Shown piece by piece: positions 42,774 through 51,732 of a stretch of 64,000 nucleotides of DNA. Source of the DNA: Frondihabitans sp. PAMC 28766 (GTDB lineage: Bacteria; Actinomycetota; Actinomycetes; Actinomycetales; Microbacteriaceae); the NCBI RefSeq assembly GCF_001577365.1, contig NZ_CP014513.1:2790001-2854000 (forward strand), given 5' to 3'. The position numbers and the translations under genes are program-made. The notes beneath the pieces are model-generated. The model had not been told where the DNA came from. It saw only the letters and a program-made list of their open reading frames with translations, and searched no databases. The number at the start of each line of letters is the position of its first letter. Position 1 is the stretch's first letter.

Positions 42774-43946
42774 ATGGTGCCCGTGAGAACAGCCCTGCTC
42801 GGTGTGATCCTGCTCGTCCTGGGTGCCGTTGCGATAGCCACCGGCATCCTGCCGGTGCCCGACGCCCTCGACGTCGCGAACCGGGTCTGGCCGATCCTGC
42901 TGTTCGTCGTCGCCATCACGGTCGTCACCGAACTGGCGGCCGAGGCCGGACTCTTCACCGTCGTCGCCGAGCGCCTGGCGAAGTGGGGGCTCGACCGCGC
43001 CTGGCTCCTCTGGCTTCTGGTCGTCGTGCTCGCCACGGCCTGCACCGTGTTCCTGTCTCTCGACACGACCGCGGTGCTGCTGACGCCTGTCGTCGTCCTA
43101 CTGGCGCGCCATGTGGGCCTTCCGCCGTTGCCTTTCGCCATGACGACGATCTGGTTGGCGAATACGGCTTCGCTGTTGCTCCCGGTGTCGAACTTGACCA
43201 ACCTCCTCGCTGAGCACGAGCTCGCGACAGGTCCGTTCGCCGGGCCCATCGGTTTCGCGGCTCTGATGGCAGTCCCGGCACTCGTCTGCATCGTCGTGCC
43301 GAGCGTCGTCCTCTTCGTGGTGTACCGGAGGGCCCTTCTCGCGCGCTACGAGCCGAAAGCGGGCACGTCGCCCGAGGATCGCGTTCTGCTCGGAGTCAGC
43401 GCAGTGGTGGTGATCCTGCTGGTGCCGGCTCTGGTGTCGGGAATCGCCGTCTGGATTCCCGCTGCCGGCGGGGCGATCGTGCTCGCTGCCTTCTTCGCTG
43501 CCCGTCGCACGACCGTCCTGAAGTTCTCGATCCTGCCGTGGCAGATCGTGGTCTTCGCGTCCGGACTCTTTCTGGTCGTACAAGCGGCCGGCGGCCTGGG
43601 CCTGACGACGGTCCTGAGCTCACTCGTGGGGACCGGGGATTCGGGTCTCGACCTGCTCCGTCTCTCCGGGGTGGCCGTGGGCGGCGCCAACGTCGTGAAC
43701 AATCTACCGGCGTACCTCGCCCTGGAGCCCGTGGCCGGCAGCCCGCTACGACTTGCCGCACTCCTGATCGGCGTCAATGCGGGGCCCCTGATCACGCCGT
43801 GGGCCTCGCTTGCGACCCTCCTCTGGCACGAGCGACTGAGGGCACTCGACGTGCACATCCAGTGGAAGCACTACATCGGTCTGGGCTGCATCGTCGTGCC
43901 GATAACGGTCGTGCCCGCCGTTCTGCTGTTGCTCGCAGTCCACTGA
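42774..43946 (+). CDS. ArsB/SLC13-type anion transporter or permease
   Basis: A polytopic protein of 390 residues with about 10-11 helices. Characteristic elements are the paired repeats TVFLSLDTTAVLLTPVVVLL and GGANVVNNLPAYLAL, the latter close to the VNNLPA motif of ArsB/citrate-transporter-like proteins, and LIGVNAGPLITPWASLATLLW. These match the arsenite/ion-transporter superfamily. Start is uncertain: ATG 42774 (GGTGAGG just upstream), GTG 42783, or a longer form from 42636. No arsenic-resistance partner genes are adjacent, so a substrate other than arsenite is possible. Confidence 0.8.
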   Translation: MVPVRTALLGVILLVLGAVAIATGILPVPDALDVANRVWPILLFVVAITVVTELAAEAGLFTVVAERLAKWGLDRAWLLWLLVVVLATACTVFLSLDTTAVLLTPVVVLLARHVGLPPLPFAMTTIWLANTASLLLPVSNLTNLLAEHELATGPFAGPIGFAALMAVPALVCIVVPSVVLFVVYRRALLARYEPKAGTSPEDRVLLGVSAVVVILLVPALVSGIAVWIPAAGGAIVLAAFFAARRTTVLKFSILPWQIVVFASGLFLVVQAAGGLGLTTVLSSLVGTGDSGLDLLRLSGVAVGGANVVNNLPAYLALEPVAGSPLRLAALLIGVNAGPLITPWASLATLLWHERLRALDVHIQWKHYIGLGCIVVPITVVPAVLLLLAVH

Positions 43947-43971
43947 CGGCGTTCCCTCCGGCGCGGGGCCC

Positions 43972-44559
43972 TCATACCAACCAGCCGTTCTTTCGAACGA
44001 GCCCAAGCTGCTTCCAGAACCGTCCGAATCCGAAGGTGTCGCCCGTCGCCAGGCAGGCCGCGACGATGAGTGCCAGCGCGTAGACGATGTGGTAGTCGAC
44101 GAGCGGATTGGTCGATGCGACGTTGATTGTGAACGGCCACTCCGCCAGGTACATCAGCACCATGACGACGCTCCCGACGACTGCGCTGATCCGCAGCCCG
44201 ACGCCGAGAATGACGGCGATGCCGATGGCGAGCATTCCGACCATGAAGAGGATGTCAGTGGCAGGCCCTGCGATGTCCGCGAAGAAGGGCTTCAGTGGGC
44301 CTGTGACGCCGGCCCCGGTCAGGAACCCTTTCGTCGGTGACCCGCCGCGGATCCACGCGCCTGCGGCCGGGGTCGAGAAGCCGAGGCCGAAGGCTTTGTC
44401 GAGAAACGCCCAGAGGAATACCCAGCCTGTCGCAATGCGGAGCGCGGCAAGCCACCCTCGCGCTCGCGCCGAGGTGACGAGGACGGTCTCCGGGCGAGTT
44501 GCTGAGGGCGAGGAGGTCGCTGCGAGGGGTGCGGACGTGGTGCGTGTGGTGCTGGTCAT
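43972..44559 (-). CDS. DoxX family membrane protein
   Basis: A 195-residue protein with four hydrophobic segments. LRIATGWVFLWAFLDKAFGLGFSTP, ILFMVGMLAIGIAVILGVGLRISAVVG and DYHIVYALALIVAACLATGDTFGF follow the DoxX/DoxD pattern. The N-terminus is Ser/Thr-rich. AAGGAGT lies 5 nt before the ATG. Family members are linked to thiosulfate:quinone oxidoreductases or to redox-stress membrane complexes; a specific role cannot be assigned. It is divergent from the unknown-gadB-gadC operon. Confidence 0.87.
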   Translation of the reverse strand: MTSTTRTTSAPLAATSSPSATRPETVLVTSARARGWLAALRIATGWVFLWAFLDKAFGLGFSTPAAGAWIRGGSPTKGFLTGAGVTGPLKPFFADIAGPATDILFMVGMLAIGIAVILGVGLRISAVVGSVVMVLMYLAEWPFTINVASTNPLVDYHIVYALALIVAACLATGDTFGFGRFWKQLGLVRKNGWLV

Positions 44560-44684
44560 GGTGACTCCTTGTGAGGGTGAGGCTGCGAGGGAGGTGGTGT
44601 AGGCGGTGTAGGCGGTGCAGGCGTCACGACGCCGTAAACCCGCGAACGCCCCACGAGCCTCTCCCCACCGGCCCCACCAGACCA

Positions 44685-44740
44685 GAGGCGGAGGTCCCGC
44701 CGCCCCGACGAATTGTTCGACGCGGTAGGACCTTCGCCCC
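44685..44740. promoter_or_regulatory. Two weaker DosR-like motifs between doxX and the gad operon
   Basis: GAGGCGGAGGTCCC (44685-44698, 9/14) and AGGACCTTCGCCCC (44727-44740, 10/14) lie between the divergent genes. The second resembles the reverse complement of the 40967 motif. It would fall inside the unknown gene if that starts at the TTG 44713. Confidence 0.35.
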
Positions 44741-45282
44741 TGGGGGTGATGCCGGACATCGTCGACGCTGTCCTCATGACCATTTCATCGACACGGGCAC
44801 CGGGTGTTCTTCACCTGCCGACGACCAACCGGCTCATGTCTCGCCTCGCGGAACGGTTCCAGCAGTTCCACCTCGACGCTGGCACCCGCGGATCCGATGC
44901 CCCTCTGGGCAGGATCCTGCTCTTCTGCGGACCGGGCTGCAGCACCGCCCTCGTCGCAGACCACCTCGGCGCGGCTCTTGCCAGCGGCAACAGCGTCGTC
45001 GTCGGGTTCGTGGAAGAGCCCTCGTCATCACTGTCATTTTTTCTCGAAGCCCTCGCTCAGGCGTTGCCGACGAAGACATTCGAGTGCCTGACGACCACGG
45101 CCGGTCCGTGGAACCTGCTCTTGCCGGACATCTATGTCGTCGCCGTCCTCACCGCCCTGCACATCGTCGTTGCCGACGACAGCTACCGGCACGGAGCCAC
45201 CTCACCCGGGCAGGGCTCCACCGCTGACCTTCTCAGTCTCTACACGACCACGCGCATCCTCACGAAAGAAGCCACCTCATGA
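44713..45282 (+). CDS. Unknown protein, paralogue of the 58011-58619 product
   Basis: Up to 189 residues, family not recognised. The core reads ILLFCGPGCSTALVADHLG then AALASGNSVVVGFVEEP, then an acidic/hydrophobic half. It aligns with EPECGTAFLARHIAAALVAH and following residues of the paralogue. The G-x-G-x-ST loop recalls a degenerate P-loop but lacks the Lys of Walker A. The N-terminal MFDAVGPSPLG (TTG start) parallels MFDPIGSEPIP of the paralogue, which favours 44713; ATG 44749 and ATG 44776 are alternatives. Its ATGA overlap with gadB implies translational coupling and a shared job in the glutamate decarboxylase system. Confidence 0.68.
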   Translation: MFDAVGPSPLGVMPDIVDAVLMTISSTRAPGVLHLPTTNRLMSRLAERFQQFHLDAGTRGSDAPLGRILLFCGPGCSTALVADHLGAALASGNSVVVGFVEEPSSSLSFFLEALAQALPTKTFECLTTTAGPWNLLLPDIYVVAVLTALHIVVADDSYRHGATSPGQGSTADLLSLYTTTRILTKEATS

Positions 45283-46709
45283 CCGACTTCACCACCCCCG
45301 CTATCGACGACCCGATGGACGACCTCTTCGCCACCGAACCCATGACCACGCCAGCCCCGAAGACACGGTTCCCGCAGCAAGAGCGCGAACCCCGCGAGAT
45401 CTACCAGCTCGTCCGCGACGAACTGCTCCTCGACGGGGTCGCCCGGATGAACCTCGCCACCTTCTGCACCACGTGGGTCGAGCCCGAGGTGCGCCAACTG
45501 ATGGCGGACTCGATCGACAAGAACATCGTCGACAAAGACGAGTACCCGCAGACCGCAGAACTCGAGACGCGCTGCATCCACATGCTCGCCGACCTCTTTC
45601 ACTCCCCCGAGGCCGCGACCACGATGGGCACGTCGACCACGGGCTCGAGCGAGGCTGCCATGCTCGGAGGCCTCGCCGCCAAGTGGCGGTGGAAGGCCCG
45701 CAGGATCCAGGCCGGCAAGTCGACCACATCACCCAACATCGTCTGTGGCCCGGTCCAGGTCTGCTGGGAGAAGTTCGCCCGCTACTTCGACGTCGAGATC
45801 CGGCAGGCACCGATGACCGCGAATCACGTCCTGACCCCGGAGCAGGTCCTCGCCCGGGTCGATGAGAACACCATCGCCGTCATCGTCACCTTCGGGCAGA
45901 CGTTCACGGGCCTGTTCGAAGACGTCGAAGCGATCAGCGGCGCCCTCGACGACCTCGAGAAGCGCACCGGGCAGAGCGTCGACATCCACGTCGACGCGGC
46001 CTCGGGCGGATTCGTGGCCCCGTTCTGCGCGCCCGACATCCTCTGGGACTTCCGGCTCCCCCGCGTGAAATCCATCAATGTCTCCGGGCACAAGACAGGA
46101 CTCGCCCCAATTGGCAGCGGCTGGGTGATCTGGCGCGAAACGAAAGACCTCCCCGAGGAGCTCATCTTCAACGTCAACTACCTGGGCGGCCAGATGCCCA
46201 CCTTCAACCTCAACTTCTCCCGGCCGGGCGGCCAAGTCGTCGCCTCCTATTACAACTTCCTCCGCCTCGGACGAGAGGGCTACAAGAAGGTGCAGTCCGC
46301 CACCTACGCCGTCGCCCAGCATCTCGCCGACGGCCTGGCCGCCACGGGCCGCTTCGACATCGTCTTCGGCGGCGACCCGCAGAACGGTATTCCCGCCGTC
46401 GCGTGGACACTCCACGACGACGACCAGAGCGCCTGGAACCTCTTCGACCTCGCCGAAGAGCTCCGCACCCGCGGTTGGCTCGTGCCCGCCTACACCCTCC
46501 CCGCCGACCTCGAGGAGACCATCCTGCAGCGCATCATCGTGCGCCACGGCCTCAGCATCGACATGGCCGACCTCGTGCTCGACGACATCGAGAAGGGCAT
46601 GCGCAAGCTCGACATCCGGCCGCCGTCGGCACCCCTGAACGAGGAAGAGGGCCAGTCCTTCAACCACGACGCCACAGCCGTCGTCTCGAACGAGAAGGTC
46701 TCCTCATGA
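45279..46709 (+). CDS. gadB: Glutamate decarboxylase
   Basis: A 476-residue PLP enzyme that converts glutamate to GABA, consuming a proton. Motifs are TGSSEAAMLGGLAAKWRW, GPVQVCWEKFARYFDVE, VDIHVDAASGGFVAPF (the PLP-binding Asp) and SINVSGHKTGLAPIG (the Schiff-base Lys). In many homologues the residue after that Lys is aromatic (HKF/HKY); here it is Thr. Length fits bacterial GadB. It overlaps the upstream unknown gene by 4 bp and gadC downstream by 4 bp, forming a translationally coupled acid-resistance unit. Confidence 0.95.
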   Translation: MTDFTTPAIDDPMDDLFATEPMTTPAPKTRFPQQEREPREIYQLVRDELLLDGVARMNLATFCTTWVEPEVRQLMADSIDKNIVDKDEYPQTAELETRCIHMLADLFHSPEAATTMGTSTTGSSEAAMLGGLAAKWRWKARRIQAGKSTTSPNIVCGPVQVCWEKFARYFDVEIRQAPMTANHVLTPEQVLARVDENTIAVIVTFGQTFTGLFEDVEAISGALDDLEKRTGQSVDIHVDAASGGFVAPFCAPDILWDFRLPRVKSINVSGHKTGLAPIGSGWVIWRETKDLPEELIFNVNYLGGQMPTFNLNFSRPGGQVVASYYNFLRLGREGYKKVQSATYAVAQHLADGLAATGRFDIVFGGDPQNGIPAVAWTLHDDDQSAWNLFDLAEELRTRGWLVPAYTLPADLEETILQRIIVRHGLSIDMADLVLDDIEKGMRKLDIRPPSAPLNEEEGQSFNHDATAVVSNEKVSS

Positions 46710-48334
46710 GCCAGCGACTCGACAGCCGACCGACCGCCTCCGGCCCGGCAGCCGATGGCCCCGGTGACCGGCAGGCGCCGTCGGCGAAGAAGATCGCCAC
46801 GATGACCGTCCCAACGGTCGGATTCCTCACCGCGGCCGCCGTCGTCACCAGCCTCCGTGGCCTCCCGGTGATGGCAGCCGAGGAGTGGACGATGTTCGTC
46901 TACATCGGCTTCGCCGTCATCCTCTTCCTCATCCCCGCAGCCCTCGTCTCCGCCGAACTCGGCAGCGCCTTCTCCGACCGCAAGGGCGGCGTCTACACCT
47001 GGATCGGCGAAGCCTTCGGGCAGCGGTGGGGGTTCCTCGGGGTCTGGCTGCAATGGGTCCAGAACGTCGTCTGGTACCCGACCGGCCTCGCGTTCGCCGC
47101 AGCAGCCGCGGCCTATGCACTGAATGCGGCGGGACTCGCCGAAGCCCACATCTACGTCGGAATCTTCTGCATCGTCAGCTACTGGCTCGCGACCCTCCTC
47201 GCGTTGAAAGGCAACGCCCTGCTGGCCAAAGTCGCCAAGTACGGGTTCGTCATCGGCACCATCGTGCCCGGCGCCGTCCTCGTCGTCCTGTTTGTCTACT
47301 GGATCACCACCGGGCACACCCTCGGCTGGAACACCACCACCAACTCGGCCGTCACCCACGTCGTCAACGGATCGAGCGTTCCCCGGATCCTGCCGGCCCT
47401 CGCGGGTCTCGGCTCACTCGCGTTCCTCGGCAACATCATGCTGCTCTTCGCCGGCGTCGAAGCCCAAGCCGTGCACGTCGGCGAGATGAAGAACCCCAAG
47501 CGCGGCTTCCCCGCCGCCATGCTGCTCGCCTCCGTCGTCTCCGTCGCCGTGTTCCTGCTGGGGTCGATCGCCGTCGCCGGTCTCGTCCCCTACAAGAACA
47601 TCGTCTTGCAGACCGGGGTCTTCGATGCCCTTGGAGTCGTGCTCGTCGGTCTCTGGCACGCCAACTGGATCGTCCAGATCCTCTCGGTGCTCATCTGCTA
47701 CGGCGCCCTCAGCGGAGCACTGGCGTGGATCTCCGCACCCAGCCGAGCCCTCCTCGCCACGGCACACGACGGGTTGCTCCCTCCCATGATGCAGAAGACC
47801 AACAAGCAAGGAGTGCCCCGGAACATCCTGCTCATCCAGGCGCTGATCGTCACGGCCGTGTCGTCGATCTACCTCGTCACCAGCAACGTGAGCGCCGCGT
47901 TTTTCCTCATCTCCACCGTCACGATCAGCCTCTACATCGTGATGTACCTGTTTATGTACGCCGCCGCGATCCGGCTCCGCTACACCCAGCCGAACCTCTC
48001 CCGCGCGTTCAAGATCCCCTTCGGCAACGCCGGCATGTGGGTCGTCGCCGGCATCGGCTTCCTCGCTGTCGGCTTCTCGCTGCTGGTGTCGTTCTTCCCA
48101 CCGACGCAGCTCCCGGTCGGCAACCCCGTCATGTACGTCGGCCTCGTCGCCGCCGGCCTGATCGTCTTCGTCAGCGCCGCCCTGCTGATCTTCCGCTTCC
48201 GCAAACCCAGCTGGAAAGAAGCCTCGCTCGGACACGACCGGCACGACGCCAGCTTCGAAGCCGCTCACGCACCTTCCGTGCCCGACAACACCGACACCAT
48301 CGACACTCATCACCTCTCGGAGACGAAGTCATGA
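46706..48334 (+). CDS. gadC: Glutamate:GABA antiporter (APC family)
   Basis: A 542-residue transporter with 12 helices that exchanges external glutamate for internal GABA. It has KIATMTVPTVGFLTAAAVV at the start, WVQNVVWYPTGLAFAAAAAA, GVEAQAVHVGEMKNPKRGFP and AWISAPSRALLATAHDGLLPP, the GadC/AGT subgroup pattern. The C-terminal tail is His/Asp-rich (DRHDASFEAAHAPS and after); in E. coli GadC a C-terminal plug gives pH gating, so a similar role is possible. The ATG overlaps the gadB stop. Its own TGA overlaps the ATG of a broken oleate hydratase. Confidence 0.92.
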   Translation: MSQRLDSRPTASGPAADGPGDRQAPSAKKIATMTVPTVGFLTAAAVVTSLRGLPVMAAEEWTMFVYIGFAVILFLIPAALVSAELGSAFSDRKGGVYTWIGEAFGQRWGFLGVWLQWVQNVVWYPTGLAFAAAAAAYALNAAGLAEAHIYVGIFCIVSYWLATLLALKGNALLAKVAKYGFVIGTIVPGAVLVVLFVYWITTGHTLGWNTTTNSAVTHVVNGSSVPRILPALAGLGSLAFLGNIMLLFAGVEAQAVHVGEMKNPKRGFPAAMLLASVVSVAVFLLGSIAVAGLVPYKNIVLQTGVFDALGVVLVGLWHANWIVQILSVLICYGALSGALAWISAPSRALLATAHDGLLPPMMQKTNKQGVPRNILLIQALIVTAVSSIYLVTSNVSAAFFLISTVTISLYIVMYLFMYAAAIRLRYTQPNLSRAFKIPFGNAGMWVVAGIGFLAVGFSLLVSFFPPTQLPVGNPVMYVGLVAAGLIVFVSAALLIFRFRKPSWKEASLGHDRHDASFEAAHAPSVPDNTDTIDTHHLSETKS

Positions 48335-48640
48335 CCGCGCACGCCAACAAGCGCCGACGAGCGCATCGACCAGATGTTCGGCAAGCACTTCTTCACGACC
48401 AACTTCTGGCAGATGTGGCCCACGACCTTCGCCTTCCAGAATTGGCACTCCGCCATCGAACTGCGACGGTATTTCCTCCGATTCGTCCAATGAACCGGGC
48501 ACCGGTGCCCTCATGACGTGGGTCGACTCGGGCTGGCTGATGTCCATCGTCGTCTCCCACCAGCCGCACTTCCCCCACCTGCCGGCCGGGTACTCCGACC
48601 CCGGTGTCGATCCACGCCGTCGAATCGGCCCTCACATGAG
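48331..48640 (+). pseudogene. Oleate hydratase, fragmented remnant
   Basis: An ATG overlapping the gadC stop begins MTAHANKRR, then the frame is lost. In the next frame RIDQMFGKHFFTTNFWQMW, TTFAFQNWHSAIELRRYF follow to a TGA at 48491. In a third frame after 48513, WVDSGWLMSIVVSHQPHFPH appears. These are consecutive conserved pieces of the central region of oleate hydratases (FAD-dependent, membrane-protective enzymes hydrating unsaturated fatty acids). Most of the roughly 600-residue protein is deleted. The overlap with gadC suggests it was once the last gene of the gad operon. Confidence 0.82.
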
Positions 48641-48651
48641 CAGTCAGGCCC

Positions 48652-48861
48652 ATGGCCGCCACCGTTCGTGAGCTCACCGTCGCGCAGGTCACCGCCCTCT
48701 TGACGCGACGCTTCCCCCTGAAGAACATCAGTCACGTCACCGAAACCGTCGCCGAGGAATACGACGCCCTCGCCGGCAACCCGATTCGCATCTACGTGCC
48801 GAATCTCGTCGAGCATGCTGCCCGGCACCGGCTCAGCCGCGAACCGGCCTTCACGACCTGA
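48652..48861 (+). CDS. Small three-helix-bundle-type protein
   Basis: A 69-residue protein beginning MAATVRELTVAQVTALLTRR and containing HVTETVAEEYDALAGNPIR then IYVPNLVEHAARHRL. This resembles the short 'three-helix bundle dimerisation domain' proteins of actinobacteria, in which a V-P-x-L-V-E motif ends the last helix. It follows the oleate hydratase remnant on the same strand and may be a leftover of the same operon or an independent gene. No RBS is obvious. Confidence 0.6.
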   Translation: MAATVRELTVAQVTALLTRRFPLKNISHVTETVAEEYDALAGNPIRIYVPNLVEHAARHRLSREPAFTT

Positions 48862-49014
48862 TCGCTCACCCCCGGCCTCATCTTCATGGAACCCGATTGG
48901 CAGGCACTATGTCTGATCCGGGCGTGACTCCTCGAAGCCGACCCGTGTGTCGGCGGGAGAAGAGCTCTCCGGCAGGCCTGGGCCCCCCGAGTCCTGAGCC
49001 ACAGTGCACAGGAC

Positions 49015-49028
49015 GGGACCAAAGGCCC
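49015..49028. promoter_or_regulatory. DosR/DevR-box-like motif upstream of the arginine deiminase operon
   Basis: GGGACCAAAGGCCC matches 12 of 14 positions of the core GGGACTWWAGTCCC, the best match in the window. It ends 35 bp before the ATG of the first gene. The other 150 bp of the gap (48862-49014) show nothing else. Confidence 0.55.
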
Positions 49029-49063
49029 TCCCGGATCAGGTCGTCTGCGGCGAGAGTTCACGC

Positions 49064-50461
49064 ATGACTTCACGCACACCGACCCCGGACAAGAAGCCAC
49101 TGCTGGGTCTCCCGACCGCCTCCGCCCTGGTAGTCGGCTCGGTTATCGGAACTGGAGTCTTCGCCCTGCCTTCGGCGCTTGCGTCGTTCGGTCCCATCAG
49201 CCTCATCGCCTTCGCTCTCGTCACCGTCGGTGCTCTCGCCCTCGCTCTCGTCTTCGGGCGTCTGTCGATCAGGATCCCCGGATCCGGCGGCCCCTACCTC
49301 TACGCCCGCGCAGCATTCGGTGACTTCGCCGGATTCTTGAACGCCTGGAGCTACTGGGTGACCGCGTGGGCGGGCAACGCCCCGATCGTCGTCGCCCTCA
49401 CCGGCTACGTCGAGGTGTTCGTCAACCGGGACCACAGCATCGTCGGATCCATCGTCATCGCGGTCATCGCCCTCTGGATCCCCGTCGTCGTCAATCTCTC
49501 GGGCGTCCGCAGCATGGGCGCGGCGCAGATGGTCCTGACCATCCTGAAGATCGTCCCCCTCGCTCTCGTCGCACTGGTCGGCCTCTTCTTCGTGAACCCC
49601 GCCAACTTCGGCCCCTTCGACTCGTCCGGCACCACCGTGTTCGGTGCCCTCGCCGGAGCCGGTGCCGTCGCCCTCTTCGCCTACCTCGGCATCGAGACCG
49701 CGTCGGTCGCGGCGGGACGCGTCAAGAACCCCACGAAGAACGTCCCCCGCGCCACCATCTGGGGAACGATCATCTGCGCGATCGTCTACCTCCTCGGCAC
49801 CCTGGCCGTGTTCGGCACCGTCAGCAACGCGCACCTGCGCACCTCGACCGCGCCGTTCAGCGACGCCGCGACAGTCATCTTCGGCGGCACCTGGGCCGGC
49901 GACATCGTCGCCCTCGCCGCGATCGTCTCGGGGATCGGATGCCTGATCGCGTGGACGTTCATCGTCGGCGAGATGCCGAATGCCGCCGCAAAAGACGGCA
50001 TGTTCCCGGCCGTCTTCGCCAAGGAACGACGCGGAGTCCCCGTCCTCGGAATCCTCGTCTCGACAATCCTGGCCACCCTCCTCACGGTCGTCGCCTACAC
50101 GAGCTTCCAGGAGGTCTTCACGACCGTCGTCCTCCTGACGGTCTTCACCTCCGTGGTGCCCTACCTGTTCTCGGCGGCCGCCCAGATCTTCTGGCTGCTC
50201 AGCCGCCGCCGCCAGACCGCGTGGAAGCCCTTCGCCAAAGACATCACGATCTCCGGCCTCGCTCTCGCCTTCACCTTCTGGGCGTTGGCCGGCAGCGGAC
50301 AGCAGGCCTGCTACTACGGCGTCTTCTGCTTCCTCCTCGGGGTCCCCCTCTACGTCTGGCTCCGGACCAGCAAGAACAAGACCGGCGCGCCACAGGCTGT
50401 CGTCGCCTCCGCACCACAATCCACCGGCACTCCCGTGCCTACCAAGGAGCTCATCCCATGA
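49064..50461 (+). CDS. APC family amino acid permease, probable arginine/ornithine exchanger
   Basis: A 465-residue transporter with 12 helices. It shows [21 protein letters not shown] (TM1 with the GxG substrate motif), [40 protein letters not shown] and [20 protein letters not shown]. It is of the basic-amino-acid APC group. Its TGA overlaps the ATG of arcA by 4 bp, so it is translationally coupled to the arginine deiminase pathway and most probably exchanges arginine for ornithine (the ArcD role, though ArcD proteins of other bacteria differ in sequence). Confidence 0.87.
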   Translation: MTSRTPTPDKKPLLGLPTASALVVGSVIGTGVFALPSALASFGPISLIAFALVTVGALALALVFGRLSIRIPGSGGPYLYARAAFGDFAGFLNAWSYWVTAWAGNAPIVVALTGYVEVFVNRDHSIVGSIVIAVIALWIPVVVNLSGVRSMGAAQMVLTILKIVPLALVALVGLFFVNPANFGPFDSSGTTVFGALAGAGAVALFAYLGIETASVAAGRVKNPTKNVPRATIWGTIICAIVYLLGTLAVFGTVSNAHLRTSTAPFSDAATVIFGGTWAGDIVALAAIVSGIGCLIAWTFIVGEMPNAAAKDGMFPAVFAKERRGVPVLGILVSTILATLLTVVAYTSFQEVFTTVVLLTVFTSVVPYLFSAAAQIFWLLSRRRQTAWKPFAKDITISGLALAFTFWALAGSGQQACYYGVFCFLLGVPLYVWLRTSKNKTGAPQAVVASAPQSTGTPVPTKELIP

Positions 50462-51732
50462 CCGACACCGCTACAGCGACCGCGACAGCGACACCCGCGA
50501 CCGGAACACTCGGGGTCCACTCCGAGATCGGAACCCTCCGGACGGTCATCCTGCACCGACCGGGGCTGGAACTCGATCGACTGACCCCGGCCAACCGCGA
50601 AGAGCTCCTCTTCGACGATGTCCTCTGGCCCTCCCGAGCTCGCTCCGAACACGATGGATTCACCGACGCCCTCGACAGCCGAGGTGTGAGAGTCCACCTC
50701 TTCAGCGATCTCCTCGCCGAGACGCTCGACATTCCTGCCGCCCGGGCGCAGATCCTCGACGAAGTCTGCTCGGCGCCCCTCCTGGGCTCTGTCCTCGCCC
50801 GCGAACTGGGGAAGGCCCTCGACGACCTGGAAGGCGACCGGCTCGCCGAGCTCCTCATCGGCGGCATCGTCAAGTCGGATCTGTCGCTCGGCCGAGGCGC
50901 GAGCCTCGCCCTCGACAACACCGCCGACGACGAGTTCCTCCTCCCCCCTCTGCCGAACACCCTGTTCCCGCGCGACAGCTCCGCCTGGATCTACGGCGGC
51001 GTCTCGGTCAACTCGATGGCCAAACCAGCGCGCATCCGGGAGATCAGCCACGTTCGAGCCGTTTACGAGCACCATCCCCTGTTCACCGACCAGGACTTCG
51101 AGCGCTACGACGACGCCGATTCGCCCACCCCTCGAGCAAGCATCGAAGGAGGCGACATCCACGTGCTCGGCGACGGACTCGTCCTGATCGGAATGGGCGA
51201 GCGCACCAGCGCCCCCGCCGTCGAGAACCTGGCGGCACGCCTGTTCGCCACCGCGCAGGCCACGCGAGTGGTCGCCGTCCGGTTGCCGAAATCTCACGCC
51301 ATGATGCATCTGGACACGGTGATGACGAACATCGATCGCAACACGTTCATCATGACGCCGTCGCTCGACCCGGACCTCATGACCGCGTGGCTGCTCACTC
51401 CCGCGGGCGCAGCCGACCCGAGCGTGACAGTGGGTCAGCCGCAGAAGCTCTTCGACCTGCTCGCCGACGCGAGTGGGGTGCCGACGGTCCGGGTCCTGCG
51501 GCCGGACGAGGATGCTCGCGCAGCCGCCCGCGAGCAGTGGGACGACGCCACCAACTTCCTCACCATCGCCCCCGGCGTCGTCATCGGCTACGACCGCAAC
51601 GTCGTCACGAACACCTACCTGCGTCGGAATGGCATTGAGGTGATCACCGTCGCCGGCAGCGAACTCGGCCGCGGTCGCGGCGGATCCCGCTGCATGACCT
51701 GCCCCATCGAGCGCGACGCGGTCCAGTCATGA
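50458..51732 (+). CDS. arcA: Arginine deiminase
   Basis: A 424-residue hydrolase of arginine to citrulline and ammonia. After a Thr/Ala N-terminus come [37 protein letters not shown] (with the Asp that binds the guanidinium), [13 protein letters not shown] and [13 protein letters not shown]. The nucleophile cysteine is in [15 protein letters not shown]. All expected catalytic residues are visible. The ATG overlaps the permease stop and the stop overlaps arcB, indicating one tightly coupled operon. Ammonia released would raise internal pH; downstream carbamoyl phosphate would yield ATP only if arcC worked. Confidence 0.95.
   Translation: MTDTATATATATPATGTLGVHSEIGTLRTVILHRPGLELDRLTPANREELLFDDVLWPSRARSEHDGFTDALDSRGVRVHLFSDLLAETLDIPAARAQILDEVCSAPLLGSVLARELGKALDDLEGDRLAELLIGGIVKSDLSLGRGASLALDNTADDEFLLPPLPNTLFPRDSSAWIYGGVSVNSMAKPARIREISHVRAVYEHHPLFTDQDFERYDDADSPTPRASIEGGDIHVLGDGLVLIGMGERTSAPAVENLAARLFATAQATRVVAVRLPKSHAMMHLDTVMTNIDRNTFIMTPSLDPDLMTAWLLTPAGAADPSVTVGQPQKLFDLLADASGVPTVRVLRPDEDARAAAREQWDDATNFLTIAPGVVIGYDRNVVTNTYLRRNGIEVITVAGSELGRGRGGSRCMTCPIERDAVQS

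Noticed and set aside
44713..44790. Starting the gadB-linked unknown gene at ATG 44776 or 44749
   Set aside because: The N-terminal MFDxxG match to its paralogue favours the TTG at 44713; the alternatives are kept open.
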